Source of the DNA: Gnetum montanum
Taxonomy: Eukaryota; Streptophyta; Gnetopsida; Gnetales; Gnetaceae
Length of the DNA stretch: 64,000 nucleotides
Assembly: GCA_015680685.1 (NCBI GenBank)
Contig: MNCI01030412.1
Coordinates: 23,756-87,755 of the forward strand
Direction of reading: 5' to 3'
In this document: positions 21,450-32,328 of the stretch, piece after piece
How positions within the stretch are numbered: position 1 is the first letter of the stretch
How the letters are laid out: the number at the start of each line of letters is the position of its first letter
Notes under the pieces: generated by a model
What the model was told of the DNA's origin: nothing
The model's database searches: none
What the model saw: the letters and a program-made list of their open reading frames with translations, nothing else
Made by a program: the position numbers and the translations under genes

Positions 21450-23080
21450 CAAAGATCAATTGTTAGTAAGGTTATTTAAAGAGGTTCAATTATTTCATAC
21501 CTTACTCATTACCTTTAATAAATTTTGAATTATTTTCTTAGTGTGATTTTAGAGTTAGAAATTTTTTCAAGGAAGTTTCCCTAAAAGTTTAATGTTAGAC
21601 CTAATTTGTTTAGGTGACATATAAAATGACATCTAATGGTTTTGAGGAACATTTGATAAAATGATGATAAAGGAAAGAATAGATTTTGCAATGAAGTACT
21701 CGGAGGATATAAAATGATGTGGTGGTGTGTAACAAGTACAAATTACAAAAGTCACGTAAGTGGGTCCTCCCCAAAGTAGGTTACAACCTATAATTCCCTT
21801 ACGTAACAACACCTTAAAATGTCCATAGGCAGTAGAAGGGTTAAATGTAATCTACATTGATGCAACAAAACACACACATGTTGATACTACCATGATGAGG
21901 TATGAATTCAATGCTACACAAGACATGAATCACAAATACATGAACAGTGAGATAAGGTGAATTATAGAAGGGATTGCAAAGACTAGGACATGAGGTAACT
22001 AGCCCAGGGCACAATGAATCCTGAGTGTAGGGTGTGATTAATGTGTCATTAGCTTGTTGCTCCAAAATCAATACCAAGTCCATTCCTCCAATTAGTAACA
22101 TCGCATTGTTTCATTCAATGATGGAAAACCATATGAGTATCATGGCAACAAGGCATACGATCACTTAGCGTTTTGTTCAAGGGAAGATTCATTTGGAATT
22201 TCTTTGCAGCACATTTGTTTTTGTTTGGCCACTTTGGCACACTTTCTCTCTTTTCTCTATTTTTTCTTCTTCTTTCTCTCTCTCTCTTTTGTTTGTGTAA
22301 TCTAGAGAAGCCACCTACCTTCAGGCATGGATGAATGTCTTTCTAGTGGGACCCCCTAGAATAGCATTGGGTTTGTTTATTGAGTGCCTTTATTACTCTT
22401 ACTTCCATTTTTATGTAGATCTTGAAGGATCTTACTACAACCAAGCTACATGATAACTTCGATAGATGTCACCAAAGAGAATCCACAAGTTCCCTTAATG
22501 TCACACCCTAACCATTCCCTCTTAGTCCATCATTTTTTTCCTTGGGCATAATGAGCACAAAATTACTTTTAAGTTTTCATGATGACAAAAATATCATCGT
22601 ACCCAAAGTAGAACGTCTTATTAATAGAATGGGTGGGTGGATTTGATGGGCTCGTTGTCCAAATAATTAGTTACTCAAGGCTTGATAGCAAAGAACAACA
22701 CCTCAACCAACGAGTCACATGAGTGATTTATTCATAGATGAGATTACTCATAAAAAGATAAAAAGATAAAACAATAAATTGAAAGATGAAAAACTTGAAA
22801 ACAAAAAATTGTAAAATTAAAGAAAAGGAAAAATATTTATTAATTCTGCTTGTTAGAATGGGGCATATCCCCCATAACTAAACTTTTGTTTATAGCAAGA
22901 ATTAATAAATGGAAGGTTTGGATCCAAGCATTTTGGAAATATTGGGACGCAATCATATCCAAACCACTAGCTATCTTTTGATGTCGTGGTTGGAATGTAC
23001 TAAAATCAGGGTGCACACATTGTATTAAAGTTGATATAGTGGAAAAAGTTAGAAGATGAGTTTAATTAATATGGGGTTGA
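21450..23080 (-). other. Non-coding 3' region of element B
   Basis: Reverse counterpart of A 12540-14190, with the same landmarks including the pyrimidine/purine tract at 22240-22290. The 86-codon frame at 21841-22101 is not conserved in A and is taken as chance. Confidence 0.65.
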
Positions 23081-24889
23081 CCCACTATGGCACCCTTGAC
23101 CATAAGATCATATGCAAGGATCGATATGTCTCCCTACATGGTTATGTTCATTGGGATGCATGGTTGTTGGAGTGTTGATTGGTGGCCCTGATAAGGTAAC
23201 ATAAGATGTTAGGTTTGAGAAGAAAGATGCATCATAGTGTTGAAATTGTGCTGAGTTGGAGGATGTAGTGGTCTTGAAACTGTGTTGTCCCTTTCTATGG
23301 TCATGTCTAAAGAATGGACACCTTCTATGTTGTGGGGGATTCCCATTACAGTTGACAGTAGTAGAAAAACTAACATTTTTGGGTTGATTCTGTGGTGCAT
23401 AACCTTCTGGTACTATTGGTGGCGATGTAGAAGGAGGTGAAGGATGAGAATATTGAGAGTAAGAAGAAGTATAAGGAACATGAGATGGTGATCTTGTTGG
23501 AAAGGACACGGGTTGATAGTACTTATGAGAATAATAACAATGTGGTGAGATAGAAGATGTTGACTTAGTTGGGGAAACAAGATGTTGAACCTAATAAGTG
23601 CTTAGGTTTAGATGATATGAAGGGTGTGACTAGTTTGGGGGTGGCCTCCCCCACGATTGGGATTTTTTCCACTATGATTGAACATAGTATTTTTGTACAA
23701 ACTCTGGATGTAACATTCTTCCCCAATGCTCATGTAAATGTGACAAGATTGGACATTGGCCTTTGGGGTGATCGTATAGGCAAACGTCACATTGATGTGT
23801 ATGATTAGCAATTAAATTCTTATTCTCTTCAACCCTTCTATCTGATCTTCTAAGGGTGTTCTTTCCTACTTCTTAGTTCATCATGGTTCTACCTCTCATA
23901 GTGTTGGCATATTCTCCACATTTTTCATGTATCCATTCCATCATCTTATTGATCTTTACTTTAATTTCATCTAGTGATTGTTGTACTAGAAATGATGGTT
24001 CCACCTCCTTGAAATGAGTTGATTTCTCCTCTTCATGATTATGGACCTTTGTTAAATTAAAATTTTGGTCCTGTTGAGATTTTTCAACATTCTTCCATTT
24101 AGCCATTTCTCCTTCTTGCTTTGCTACCTACTTGATAAGCTCTTGAAATTGGTGGGTTCATAGCTCATATAGTTGACTTAGGACATACATTCCTAGGGTC
24201 TCCCTTGTCTTGTTACAAAGCCCATCTATCATGTGGTACATTCACCTTTCCTTGGATAATCCATGTCCTAGGCAATTATTTAACAATGCATAATATCTTT
24301 CTAAGGTCATGTCCAAGGGTTCATGTTGTGCTTGTTTCCATTCTTGGATTTTTCTCCTCAAGGCTAACACTCTTGCATAGGTTTGATATGTTTCATTAAA
24401 TAGTTCTACCCTTGTTGGCCAATGTCGAATTGATTTTGGTCTTAAGGACTTGTACCATACTTTTGCTTGGCCAACGAGTGTTGTAGGAAAGAGCTTAAGT
24501 TTTTGCCACTCATTATCAATATTGTTCCATATATAGGCATCATGGAAGGCTTGTAAATGATGTTGCAAATCTAAATCATAGCCTCCTGAAAACTTTGGAA
24601 AGTTGTTTAAATAAAGCCTACGTAGACAACTTTCCTTACGATGCTCGCGGGATATTCAAATAGCCTCTCGTATATGCATTAGGCTCTTAGTGGCCAGCAG
24701 GGCTTTACCATCACTGGGTAGGTTATGAATTTGTAAGTTGGGACAATGTTTTCTTTGTTTATGTATATAGGAGACCCCTACATTAGATTGAGTACTTCAA
24801 AATTTTTCTTCATCATCATATAATTTGTTGGTTCTCCAATGAATTTCCTTACTAGTTGTTGCATTATCATAGCCTTGTGAGAGAGACAT
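23080..24889 (-). pseudogene. Element B gag
   Basis: Starts MSLSQGYDNATTSK at 24889. The capsid part is the open stretch 24568-24242, with MQHHLQAFHDAYIWNNID, TTLVGQAKVWYKSLRPK, YQTYARVLALRRKIQEWKQ and QHEPLDMTLERYYALLNN. This is followed by a linker helix (24106-23873) with SLDEIKVKINKMMEWIHE, and a zinc knuckle near 23752-23795: CDVCLYDHPKGQC, spaced CX2CX3HX4C, one residue shorter than the common CX2CX4HX4C. A Pro/Ser-rich region and a second Cys/His cluster (CPFFRHDHRKGQH, one Cys probably lost) follow at 23509-23108. Stops and frame changes between pieces make it inactive, but it is better preserved than in A. Confidence 0.82.
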
Positions 24890-25003
24890 TGTTGTGAATC
24901 ATGTATGACTTAATTGAAATTAATTTGTTTTCTAAGAGATATATCGTGAATACTTTGTTATAGCGATCTTGTATGATATAACTAATTTAGATAACTAGCA
25001 CTG

Positions 25004-25021
25004 TCCCTGGAAATGGTGCCA
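25004..25021 (-). other. Primer binding site of element B
   Basis: Minus strand TGGCACCATTTCCAGGGA, two bases inside the 5' LTR end. Same tRNA type as in A and D. Confidence 0.8.
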
Positions 25022-25734
25022 ATGATGAGTGGCTAGGTACCCCTACACTCAACCATACGAATACGAGCATTCACGCACAATCTAGTTGAACTCTACAGAT
25101 GGGTTAATTGTGGTATCTAGATAGTTACTAGTTAATTGCAGTTTATTGTCTTCCCACCTAAACTAGTATTTTCTTTGTCACGTATGGTCTAGTTTAGGAT
25201 GAAGTGTATGATGTGGTCCTAGACCAGTGCTACTCCTAGAGGCAATGGAAAGTAACTTTGATTAAGCTAAGAGGGAAAGGGTGAAGAGAGTCTAAGCTAG
25301 CCTAAGTGCGATGAGCATCCATCCCTTAATCATCTGTACACATCTTGTTATGTACTACTACTGGGGTTACCAAGCACATGTCCTAGGTATGCTACTGGGA
25401 TACCAAGTAGTCACACTTAAATACTCGTGATTAAGTCATAATCACTCCATGTTTAATAAAAACGATAGGAGAGGAAGGTAAAGAGATATTAAGTAAGAAA
25501 GTAATAAATAATAGTTAAAACTATGTGAATGTTGTAATGATGAAGTAATCTTGATCTATATTTCCGATCATGTGCATGTCCAAGTACGTCACACTCAAAT
25601 AAAGGTTTCATACAATTACAATCATCACAATGCAGGCATGCATTGGGGAAAGGGTTGAGAGAAATTGAAAATGAACAAAAAGACTCTACTCTAACACTAA
25701 TTTTTCCTATCAATTTCTTGTGCGCCCCATTGTG

Positions 25735-25742
25735 TATTTATA
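25735..25742 (-). promoter_or_regulatory. TATA box, element B 5' LTR
   Basis: TATAAATA on the minus strand, preceded by the GATATC-word cluster. Confidence 0.65.
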
Positions 25743-25759
25743 GGCTCACACAAGAACCA

Positions 25760-25845
25760 CGATATCCTGTATCCAATATCGCTAGTGAGGCTGTGATATC
25801 GTGTACCCGATATCAAAGGTTCAATATCAAGGATCTGATATCGGA
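25760..25845 (-). promoter_or_regulatory. GATATC-word cluster, element B 5' LTR
   Basis: About six GATATC or one-base variants in 85 bases, immediately upstream of the TATA box. Confidence 0.5.
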
Positions 25846-25868
25846 GCCTGACAAATCATGGTTCATCA

Positions 25869-25873
25869 CTTGT
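25869..25873 (+). repeat. Target-site duplication of element B, right copy (CTTGT)
   Basis: Pairs with 19884-19888. Confidence 0.9.
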
Positions 25874-26600
25874 ATAAAAATTAAATATTAAAATAAAAAT
25901 TCTATGAGGAAACTTGAGCTCATTTTCCTTTGGAATGGTATCTTTGTACCCCCATTCTTTAGTGAGTTACTACAGTGAAAGTTTAGAAATCTTTCATATG
26001 TATTGGTGTAACCAAAATTCTCTACTTAGTCTTCCTCATTAATTTTTTGTGCTTCTCCTTTAGTAATATCTAGTTCTATAATGTCATAGAGCACATATGC
26101 CTTTCTTGCATTGATGTTGATGTACCACTATATATTTCATCTAAAATGAAACTTGCCTTTCTAGTAGATGGTTGCAGTTACTAACTGATTGATAATGTCT
26201 CATATCATATTAGCTCTTGGCCTAAAATTGAGCTTGTGGAGGCTTATCTTTTCATATACCTAGTGCTAGTCTTCCATAGTTTCAAGACATTTGAGCCCCA
26301 ATTTTTAACTAGGTCATGCTCATTTTTGAATTCAAAAAGCTTTCTCTCATCCTACTCTAGTTCCAAATAACTAATATCTATCCATTAACATAGCTAAAAA
26401 TGTTAAACTTGAATGACTACAAATAATTTGAAAAACTAAAAGTATCTACATCTTGAAACTTTTGAGGTGCTTCTTTTCTTCTCTTATGAGACATTTTGAA
26501 AGCTTAGGTTTATGAAGAAGCTTGATTTACTTATGCTTCTTACTTTGGGGATTTAGTCTCAGCTCTACAACTTAAGTTCAGCTTTGCAATCTTACTCTAT
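25874..26600 (-). pseudogene. Unrecognised decayed coding region, upstream part
   Basis: On the minus strand, coding-like pieces such as FEFKNEHDLVKNWGSNVL, ARKAYVLYDIIELDITKGEA and NGGTKIPFQRKMSSSFLIEF lead up to the element B insertion point; the reading resumes on the other side at 19888. No family recognised. The frame differs between pieces. Confidence 0.4.
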
Positions 26601-26670
26601 AATTCAAATTTTAGAAAAACTCTAATAGTTAATAGCTCAAAATTTCAGTTTTAATTTACTCAGTTTGAGA

Positions 26671-26675
26671 CACAC
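26671..26675 (+). repeat. Target-site duplication of solo LTR C, left copy (CACAC)
   Basis: Pairs with CACAC at 27454-27458. Confidence 0.8.
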
Positions 26676-26744
26676 TGATGGGATGTGATATCACATGGGT
26701 CGTGATATTGCGTCTGCTGCGATATCGCAGTGCGCCACCAAATC

Positions 26745-26752
26745 TATAAATA
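26745..26752 (+). promoter_or_regulatory. TATA box of solo LTR C
   Basis: CTATAAATAGG directly after the word cluster, close to the plant TATA consensus; the LTR may still have a usable promoter. Confidence 0.65.
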
Positions 26753-26849
26753 GGAGGTGGCTCTCCCTTGTTTGTCATTCTAGGCCTAGATCATAGTGAA
26801 ACTCTGGCAGTTTTTCCTCTCTAGAGATAGAATAATTTCCATGTGCCCG

Positions 26850-27035
26850 NNNNNNNNNNNNNNNNNNNNNNNNNNNNNNNNNNNNNNNNNNNNNNNNNNN
26901 NNNNNNNNNNNNNNNNNNNNNNNNNNNNNNNNNNNNNNNNNNNNNNNNNNNNNNNNNNNNNNNNNNNNNNNNNNNNNNNNNNNNNNNNNNNNNNNNNNNN
27001 NNNNNNNNNNNNNNNNNNNNNNNNNNNNNNNNNNN
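26850..27035. other. Assembly gap (186 N)
   Basis: Run of N inside solo LTR C. Frames through it are meaningless. Confidence 1.
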
Positions 27036-27453
27036 TAGTTAAGTGCATTCAGTACGACCGATTTGAGCACGTGCGTTACGCTTGGTGATCCTAGCAACGA
27101 CTAATGTTTGGTAACCAAGGTTGCATTAGTTTAGGGTGTGAACGGTAAGTAGGAATGGATACTGATGCTAGGTTAGTTAAGGCTTAGTTAGTTAGTTAAA
27201 GTTAGTTAATTAGTCTCTTCACCCTTCACCTCACTAGCATAGGAGATAAAATAGAAAAGACATAAAAATCATATACCTTAGACTTACTTAACCATACAAC
27301 TGTGACAAATACAAGTAAGTTTGGGAAGACAATGAATGATTAACCAAGTGTTCCATGAGGCGTGTAGGCCCTTAGTCTGTGGTGTTTGACCAGATCACAC
27401 GTGTAATGCTCGTGTTCGTATGGTTGAGTGTAGGGGTACCTCGCCACTCATCA

Positions 27454-27458
27454 CACAC
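27454..27458 (+). repeat. Target-site duplication of solo LTR C, right copy (CACAC)
   Basis: Pairs with 26671-26675. Confidence 0.8.
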
Positions 27459-27764
27459 TATTAAAATCAATGGTTGGCATCTATCCTAAATTTCTATATC
27501 TCTTTAATTTCATGACCTACTTCTTTTAAATGAATCAAAATATCATTAAATCTAAAGAAGTATTAGGTTTGAGTTACAGCATGAGTAGTTTGATGACTAA
27601 TCTAAATACTTTATAATAACATAGAAGTTGATGAACATATGATGATTTTTTTACCTTGTTAAGTTATTTGGAGGCTTTTATATTAAATCTTTATCCCTAT
27701 TTTAATACCCAAATATTCATATGTTCATCTTCATCAAGTATTTAAGATGATGTGTTACTATGAG

Positions 27765-28130
27765 TTACAAGTAGAATCCTTTTGTAGAATCAATTTTTGG
27801 TTCTACAAGTCTTGATGATAATAGTGATGAAGCATGCTTTGTTATCTTTCAACTCTTCCTATGTGTGACTATTATTCTAATGTGGCTTACAAAGCCAAAG
27901 TAAAAACTTGGTTTACAACCATATTTTTATTCTACCAATCTTGTGCTAACATGGAGATTTTAGTGAGCTTATTAGAAAATGATCTTGACCCCTTTTTGTA
28001 GATTAGATTTTAATTTTACAAGCTTTTGAAATCTATATAGATTCAGGTTCCATAGAATTTGACTATTCTTTGTAGAACTAATTTAGAAGCTTTTTTGTAG
28101 AACCTATTTTTAGTTCCATGAACCTCATGC
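27765..28130. repeat. Cluster of TTTGTAGAAC / GTTCTACAA words, possible U3 of element F
   Basis: TTTTGTAGAATC...GGTTCTACAAG, TTTTTGTAGATTAG...TTTTACAAGC, TTTGTAGAACTAA, TTTTGTAGAACC and GGTTCCATAGAA recur with inverted halves facing each other. It lies upstream of the leader of element F, where its 5' LTR should be. No LTR start could be fixed. Confidence 0.5.
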
Positions 28131-28657
28131 TTACATGGCCCTTTAATCCTTGTTATAATTTTTGATGTAATAATTTTGGTCATAACAACATCTACAAAAC
28201 TTTTTTTAAGAGACTGTTGCCTAAGGCACCTCTCATATGGGTATAGAAACCTACAAATAGTCTCAACTAGAAAGGGCAACGTAAAGTTTATACAAATAAA
28301 ATAATGTCGGTAATTTTGACAAAGGAACTTAAACAAATTAACTATCTAGATATTTGACTAGAAAAGAAAAAATAAAATAAATATCCAATTTAGAAAAAAA
28401 AGGCCAAAGATGAAAATCTTAAAATAAACAGGAGCTTAAAAACTTTGAGTACAAGAAAAAGTTTTGATTAAAACACTAATAAAACAAAGAATAATGCTCT
28501 CAAACACAAAGACATCAAACAAAAGGTGTTTGAGCAAAAGACTGAGCTCAATATGGAGCTTTTGTTTGATTGGCTAAAAAATAGCCTCTGGTGCTAGCTT
28601 ATTTGCTTGTGCTTCTGGGAAGCACACCTACTCTAACAAGTCTACACCTTTGGTGTT

Positions 28658-28675
28658 TGGTGCTAAAAGGAGTGT
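28658..28675 (+). other. Possible primer binding site of element F, copy 1
   Basis: TGGTGCTAAAAGGAGTGT, with an LTR-like end (TCTACA) 12 bases before it. It has the TGGYGCTA-G-AAGGAG form seen in some Tat-type elements, but I cannot verify the tRNA match. Confidence 0.35.
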
Positions 28676-28919
28676 CATTTTGTTTTGTCTCTATTTTGAG
28701 TTTTTGCTTTTATGTTCCTATTTCTGTTTCTATTCTTAGTTCCCTATTTATAGTTTCTGAAAATTTATGTTTTATTTTAGTTTCTGGAAATTTTTTTTTC
28801 CTAATCACAGAAACCTTTATTTTTCTATTTTTGTTACTTTTTTTTTCTATTTTCCAGAAATTTTTTTTTCACTTTTATTTTCTATTTTCTATTTTCAGAT
28901 TACTGAAAAACTTTTATTT

Positions 28920-30045
28920 TATTTTTTATATTTTTAAAAGGAAAAGTAAAATTAAAATATCTAAAATTTCAAAGAAAAATAGTAAATGCAGAAATTATGA
29001 AAAAGTAAATTTAAATAAAATGATGTAATTAATGAGAAATCTACCTTAACAAATTGGGTATAGAAACCTACGAATAGTCTCAACTGGAAAGGGCAACATA
29101 AAGTTTAAATAAATAAAATAATGTTGGTAATTTTGACAAAGGAACTTAAACAAATTAACTATCTAGATATTTGACTAGAAAAGAAAAAATAAAATAAATA
29201 TCCAATTTAGAAAAAAAAGGCCAAAGATGAAAATCTTAAAATAAACAGGAGCTTAAAAAATTTGAGTACAAGAAAAAGTTTTGATTAAAACACTAATAAA
29301 ACAAAGAATAATGCTCTCAAACACAAAGACATCAAACAAAAGGTGTTTGAGCAAAAGACTGAGCTCAATATAGAGCTTTGGTTTGATTGGCTAAAAAATA
29401 GCCTCTGGTGCTAGCTTATTTGCTTGTGCTTCTGGGAAGCACACCTACTCTAACAAGTCTACACCTTTGGTGTTTGGTGCTAAAAGGAGTGTCATTTTGT
29501 TTTGTCTCTATTTTGAGTTTTTGCTTTTATGTTCCTATTTCTGTTTCTATTCTTAGTTCCCTATTTATAGTTTCTAAAAATTTATGTTTTATTTTAGTTT
29601 CTGGAAATTTTTGTTTTTCCTAACAGAAACCTTTATTTTTCTATTTTTATTACTTTTTTTTTCTATTTTCTAGAAATTTTTTTTTCACTTTTATTTTCTA
29701 TTTTCTGTTTTCAGATTACTGAAAAAATTTTATTTTCTATTTCCCTCTTTGCCCTATTTCTAATCCTATTTTCTATTAATAGCCATCTATTTTCAATTCT
29801 ATTATCCTCTTTTAGTTCATTTCTAGGATCCTAAACCTTCATTTTCTTAGTTCTATTTATTACCTTAGATTTTGGTAGTCCTTACCTTAGTTCTAAGTTT
29901 GTTAAGGTAGATTTCTAATTAATTACATCATTCTATTTAAATTTACTTTTTCATAATTTCTACATTTACTATTTTTCTTTCAAATTTTAGATATTTTAAT
30001 TTTAGTTTTTCTTTTAAAAATATAAAAAATAAAATAAAATAAATA
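28920..30045. repeat. Inverted repeat arms in the element F leader (28920-29050 / 29895-30045)
   Basis: The stretch with AAATTTAAATAAAATGATGTAATTAAT near 29010 reappears reversed as ATTAATTACATCATTCTATTTAAATTT near 29920, and the match extends over about 130 bases. The arms enclose the second leader copy, so the duplication may have arisen with an inversion or from a mis-joined contig. Confidence 0.75.
29475..29492 (+). other. Possible primer binding site of element F, copy 2
   Basis: Identical to 28658-28675, 817 bases downstream. Confidence 0.35.
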
Positions 30046-30285
30046 TGTAATATTTGAATATTTTTCTGTTATCTTTAATATTTATAGTTTACTAGTAATT
30101 TTTATAGTTTATTAGCATTTTACATTTCCTATTTTTTTTTATTTATGAGCCAATCTTCCCATAGAGCATCTTAACAAAAATCTCTTACCCCTGCCCCTAA
30201 TCAACCAACTACCCATCCTTTTACCTTAAGAAGATAACAAGCTCCATGTTTTCCAAACTCTATACCAAGAAGGATTCAAACTATT

Positions 30286-31330
30286 ATGATAGCCAATCCA
30301 TCCACAACTCCTTCGGTGAGCAATCACTTTAATTTTACAAATTACCACAACATTCCTAATCCTTTACAAAATGTCAATTTGTTCTTTGACCCTACATCTT
30401 CCAGTAGTGATGCACAACAACATGTAGAATGCTTTGGAACCTTACTAGGCATCTATAACATCATTGAAAATAACATAGCATGTAGAGTATTTGTGACTAC
30501 CTTTAGAAGTAAAGCCACACAATGGCTTTTAATGCTTCCTAATGCTTCTATTAATTCATGGCTAGACTTTAAAAATAAATTTCTACTTCAATTTGATAAG
30601 TTTACTAGTCCTACTTTAGCCTCAAGCAATTTTACAAATGTAAGAAAACTACGTAGGGAGAATATTTATGACTATAATTTAAGATTTCTCCATCAAGTTG
30701 CTTATATATCAAACGAAATGCATCCACAACTTGATGGTATCATCAACTTTAACCTCTCCACCATGGATTCATTCTTTGCATATGCCATCGAATTTGATTA
30801 CAACATAATAGAATTACAAGGAGCTATGTCTAAATTTGTTGAGTTAGAGCAAAATACATTAATTAATAGCATTCAAAATCAATTTGAAATGGATGAGTAT
30901 TAGCAACCCCACACAATTTAGTCCGTTACCATCACAAGCTTTCCTAGTGAATAATAACATGTTTCAAGCCCCTACTCCTCTCCAGATGTTTCAACCTAGA
31001 AATAATTCTTTGCAAAGTCCAATTTCTTCTTCCTTTTTCCCATCAAATACTAGTTTGAATGATAATCAATCAAAATCCTTGATCCAATCCATCATAAACC
31101 TAAATGGAATATCTAATCATAATGGATGTACTACTCAAACAGAAAACCAAATGATCCAAATATTAACTTCACTTCAAAAAATTTCAAATGAAGTAGTTGA
31201 ATCAAAGAGAAATAGTAATAAAGTTCCTATACAATCTAAAAATCCAAATACATCTATTAATGATGATTATTGCAACTACATAACACTAGACAACATTTTG
31301 AGAAAACTTGTCCTCAATTTTTAGCATTAT
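30286..31330 (+). pseudogene. Element F gag
   Basis: An open 205-codon frame (30286-30903) reads LQNVNLFFDPTSSSSDAQQH, FVTTFRSKATQWLLMLP, INSWLDFKNKFLLQFDKF and YDYNLRFLHQVAY, the retrotransposon-gag capsid pattern W-x-x-F-x-x-x-F followed by F. It ends at a stop and is continued by an overlapping frame (30884-31324) that is Gln/Asn/Ser-rich (SLQSPISSSFFPS) with no clear zinc knuckle. A further 390 bases to the protease are broken. It would form the capsid of virus-like particles. Most of the capsid domain is intact, unusually good for this window. Confidence 0.8.
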
Positions 31331-31718
31331 ATGGTGACAATTTCAAAATAAACAAAATGGAAAAACTCCAATTATGGTCTTTAACATACCTCATAAAATA
31401 GAAATTGAAGAGTGTACCTCATTTGAACAAGTCATGGTAAGTGATCCCAACCCACATAACACTCACTACCATAGACTTAGTGACATTATGAATTTCACTC
31501 AATAGCAAACCAGGAATAACTCTTATACTCCTTCCAATAAAAGAGTCCCTAGCCAAAATAATACAAGTAACCAAATTGGACCATCCTAGGTAAACATTCA
31601 ACAATAATCAAACTCACCTTCTATACTTAGAAGAAATTCACCTTAACTTGAAGTCAAAGATGAACATAAATCTTATGATCTAGTTGAGGATTTAAAAAGA
31701 GTTAAAGCCAATATTTTA

Positions 31719-32291
31719 ATGTATGATCTTTTACATTTTAATGAAATGAGAGATGTGGTCCAAAAGATAGTTCATACATCTAAAAATAATAAAGAAAAAT
31801 ATCCAATAACTGAAAAACAAGTTCATTTTGCAGAAAGTCATAATGCTCTACCAATACAAAACTCAAGCAATTTCATGATAAACAAGAAAGATCAACCACC
31901 TTTCTTAACAACTTTGATTATTTTGGGAAAGAATGTCCATAATTACCTAATGGACTCTAGTGCAATTGTTAGTCTCATGTCATTAGAATTGTGCAAAATG
32001 TTAGGAGCACAAATGTTACCACAGGTAAGAAGCATGATACAACTTGATGGATTTATTGTACTTGTGGTAGGATCATTGAAAGGAGTAAAAGTGCAACTTA
32101 AACAATATCCTACTTTCACATGTTGTATGGCTATTTTAGTAGTTGATATATTACCTACATATGGTGTCCTTTGGTCTAGGACTTTTGGAGCCCAATTTGG
32201 AGGCTTCTTTAGATTGGATTTCTTAGAATTATTAACTCCTATTAAAGGAAAATTTAAATATGTTGTTATACCAAGAGAACCTTTTTTATAA
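31719..32291 (+). pseudogene. Element F aspartic protease
   Basis: 190-codon open frame. The active-site region reads NYLMDSSAIVSLMSLELCKM where active relatives have D-S/T-G-A; the glycine is serine here, so activity is unlikely. A second hydrophobic block, GVLWSRTFGAQ, is the counterpart of the ILGRP/DILP region. It would process the Gag-Pol polyprotein. The region before it (31620-31720) is Lys/Glu-rich linker. Confidence 0.75.
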
Positions 32292-32328
32292 ACAAGTGGT
32301 TACAACTTTTGATTAGAAAAATCAATCT

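Larger units (their letters stand above)
19889..25868 (-). mobile_element. Element B: complete non-autonomous gypsy-type LTR element
   Basis: Minus-strand element with both LTRs (5' at 25023-25868, 3' at 19889-20811), PBS, gag, 3' region, ORF3 miniature and polypurine tract, flanked by perfect 5-base duplications CTTGT. Corrected for a 72-base joining artefact at 20744, it is about 5.9 kb. No pol domain is present. Gene order and ORF3 length match element A, so the two are members of one non-autonomous family rather than independent accidents. It inserted into an old coding region on the same strand. Confidence 0.92.
25023..25868 (-). repeat. 5' LTR of element B
   Basis: 846 bases with ends TGATGA and TCATCA. 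GATATC words at 25760-25845, TATAAATA at 25735-25742 (minus), and the shared U5 end motif near 25030-25060. Closely similar to 19889-20811. Confidence 0.92.
26676..27453 (+). repeat. Solo LTR C, GATATC family
   Basis: A single LTR with ends TGATGG and TCATCA, flanked by CACAC on both sides and with no internal region. Contains GATATC words (26690-26735), TATAAATA at 26745, an N gap (26850-27035) and the shared U5 end (GAGTGTAGGGGTACC). The standard explanation is recombination between the two LTRs of a full element. Confidence 0.88.
28239..29740 (+). repeat. Tandem duplication of the element F leader (period 817)
   Basis: The segment starting GGGTATAGAAACCTAC at 28239 recurs at 29056. The second copy follows the first with about 98% identity by eye up to about 29740, where they part. 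Both copies contain the PBS-like string, so LTR end plus leader was duplicated. The 145-codon and 71-codon frames in it (28591, 29408) start identically and are readings of T-rich leader DNA. Confidence 0.85.

Noticed and set aside
26786-27097. Four open frames across the second N run
   Set aside because: Translation of N inside solo LTR C.
28591-29028. 145-codon hydrophobic frame and its partial copy at 29408
   Set aside because: T-rich leader DNA of element F; the two copies diverge by frame-breaking changes and the product is only Phe/Leu/Ser.
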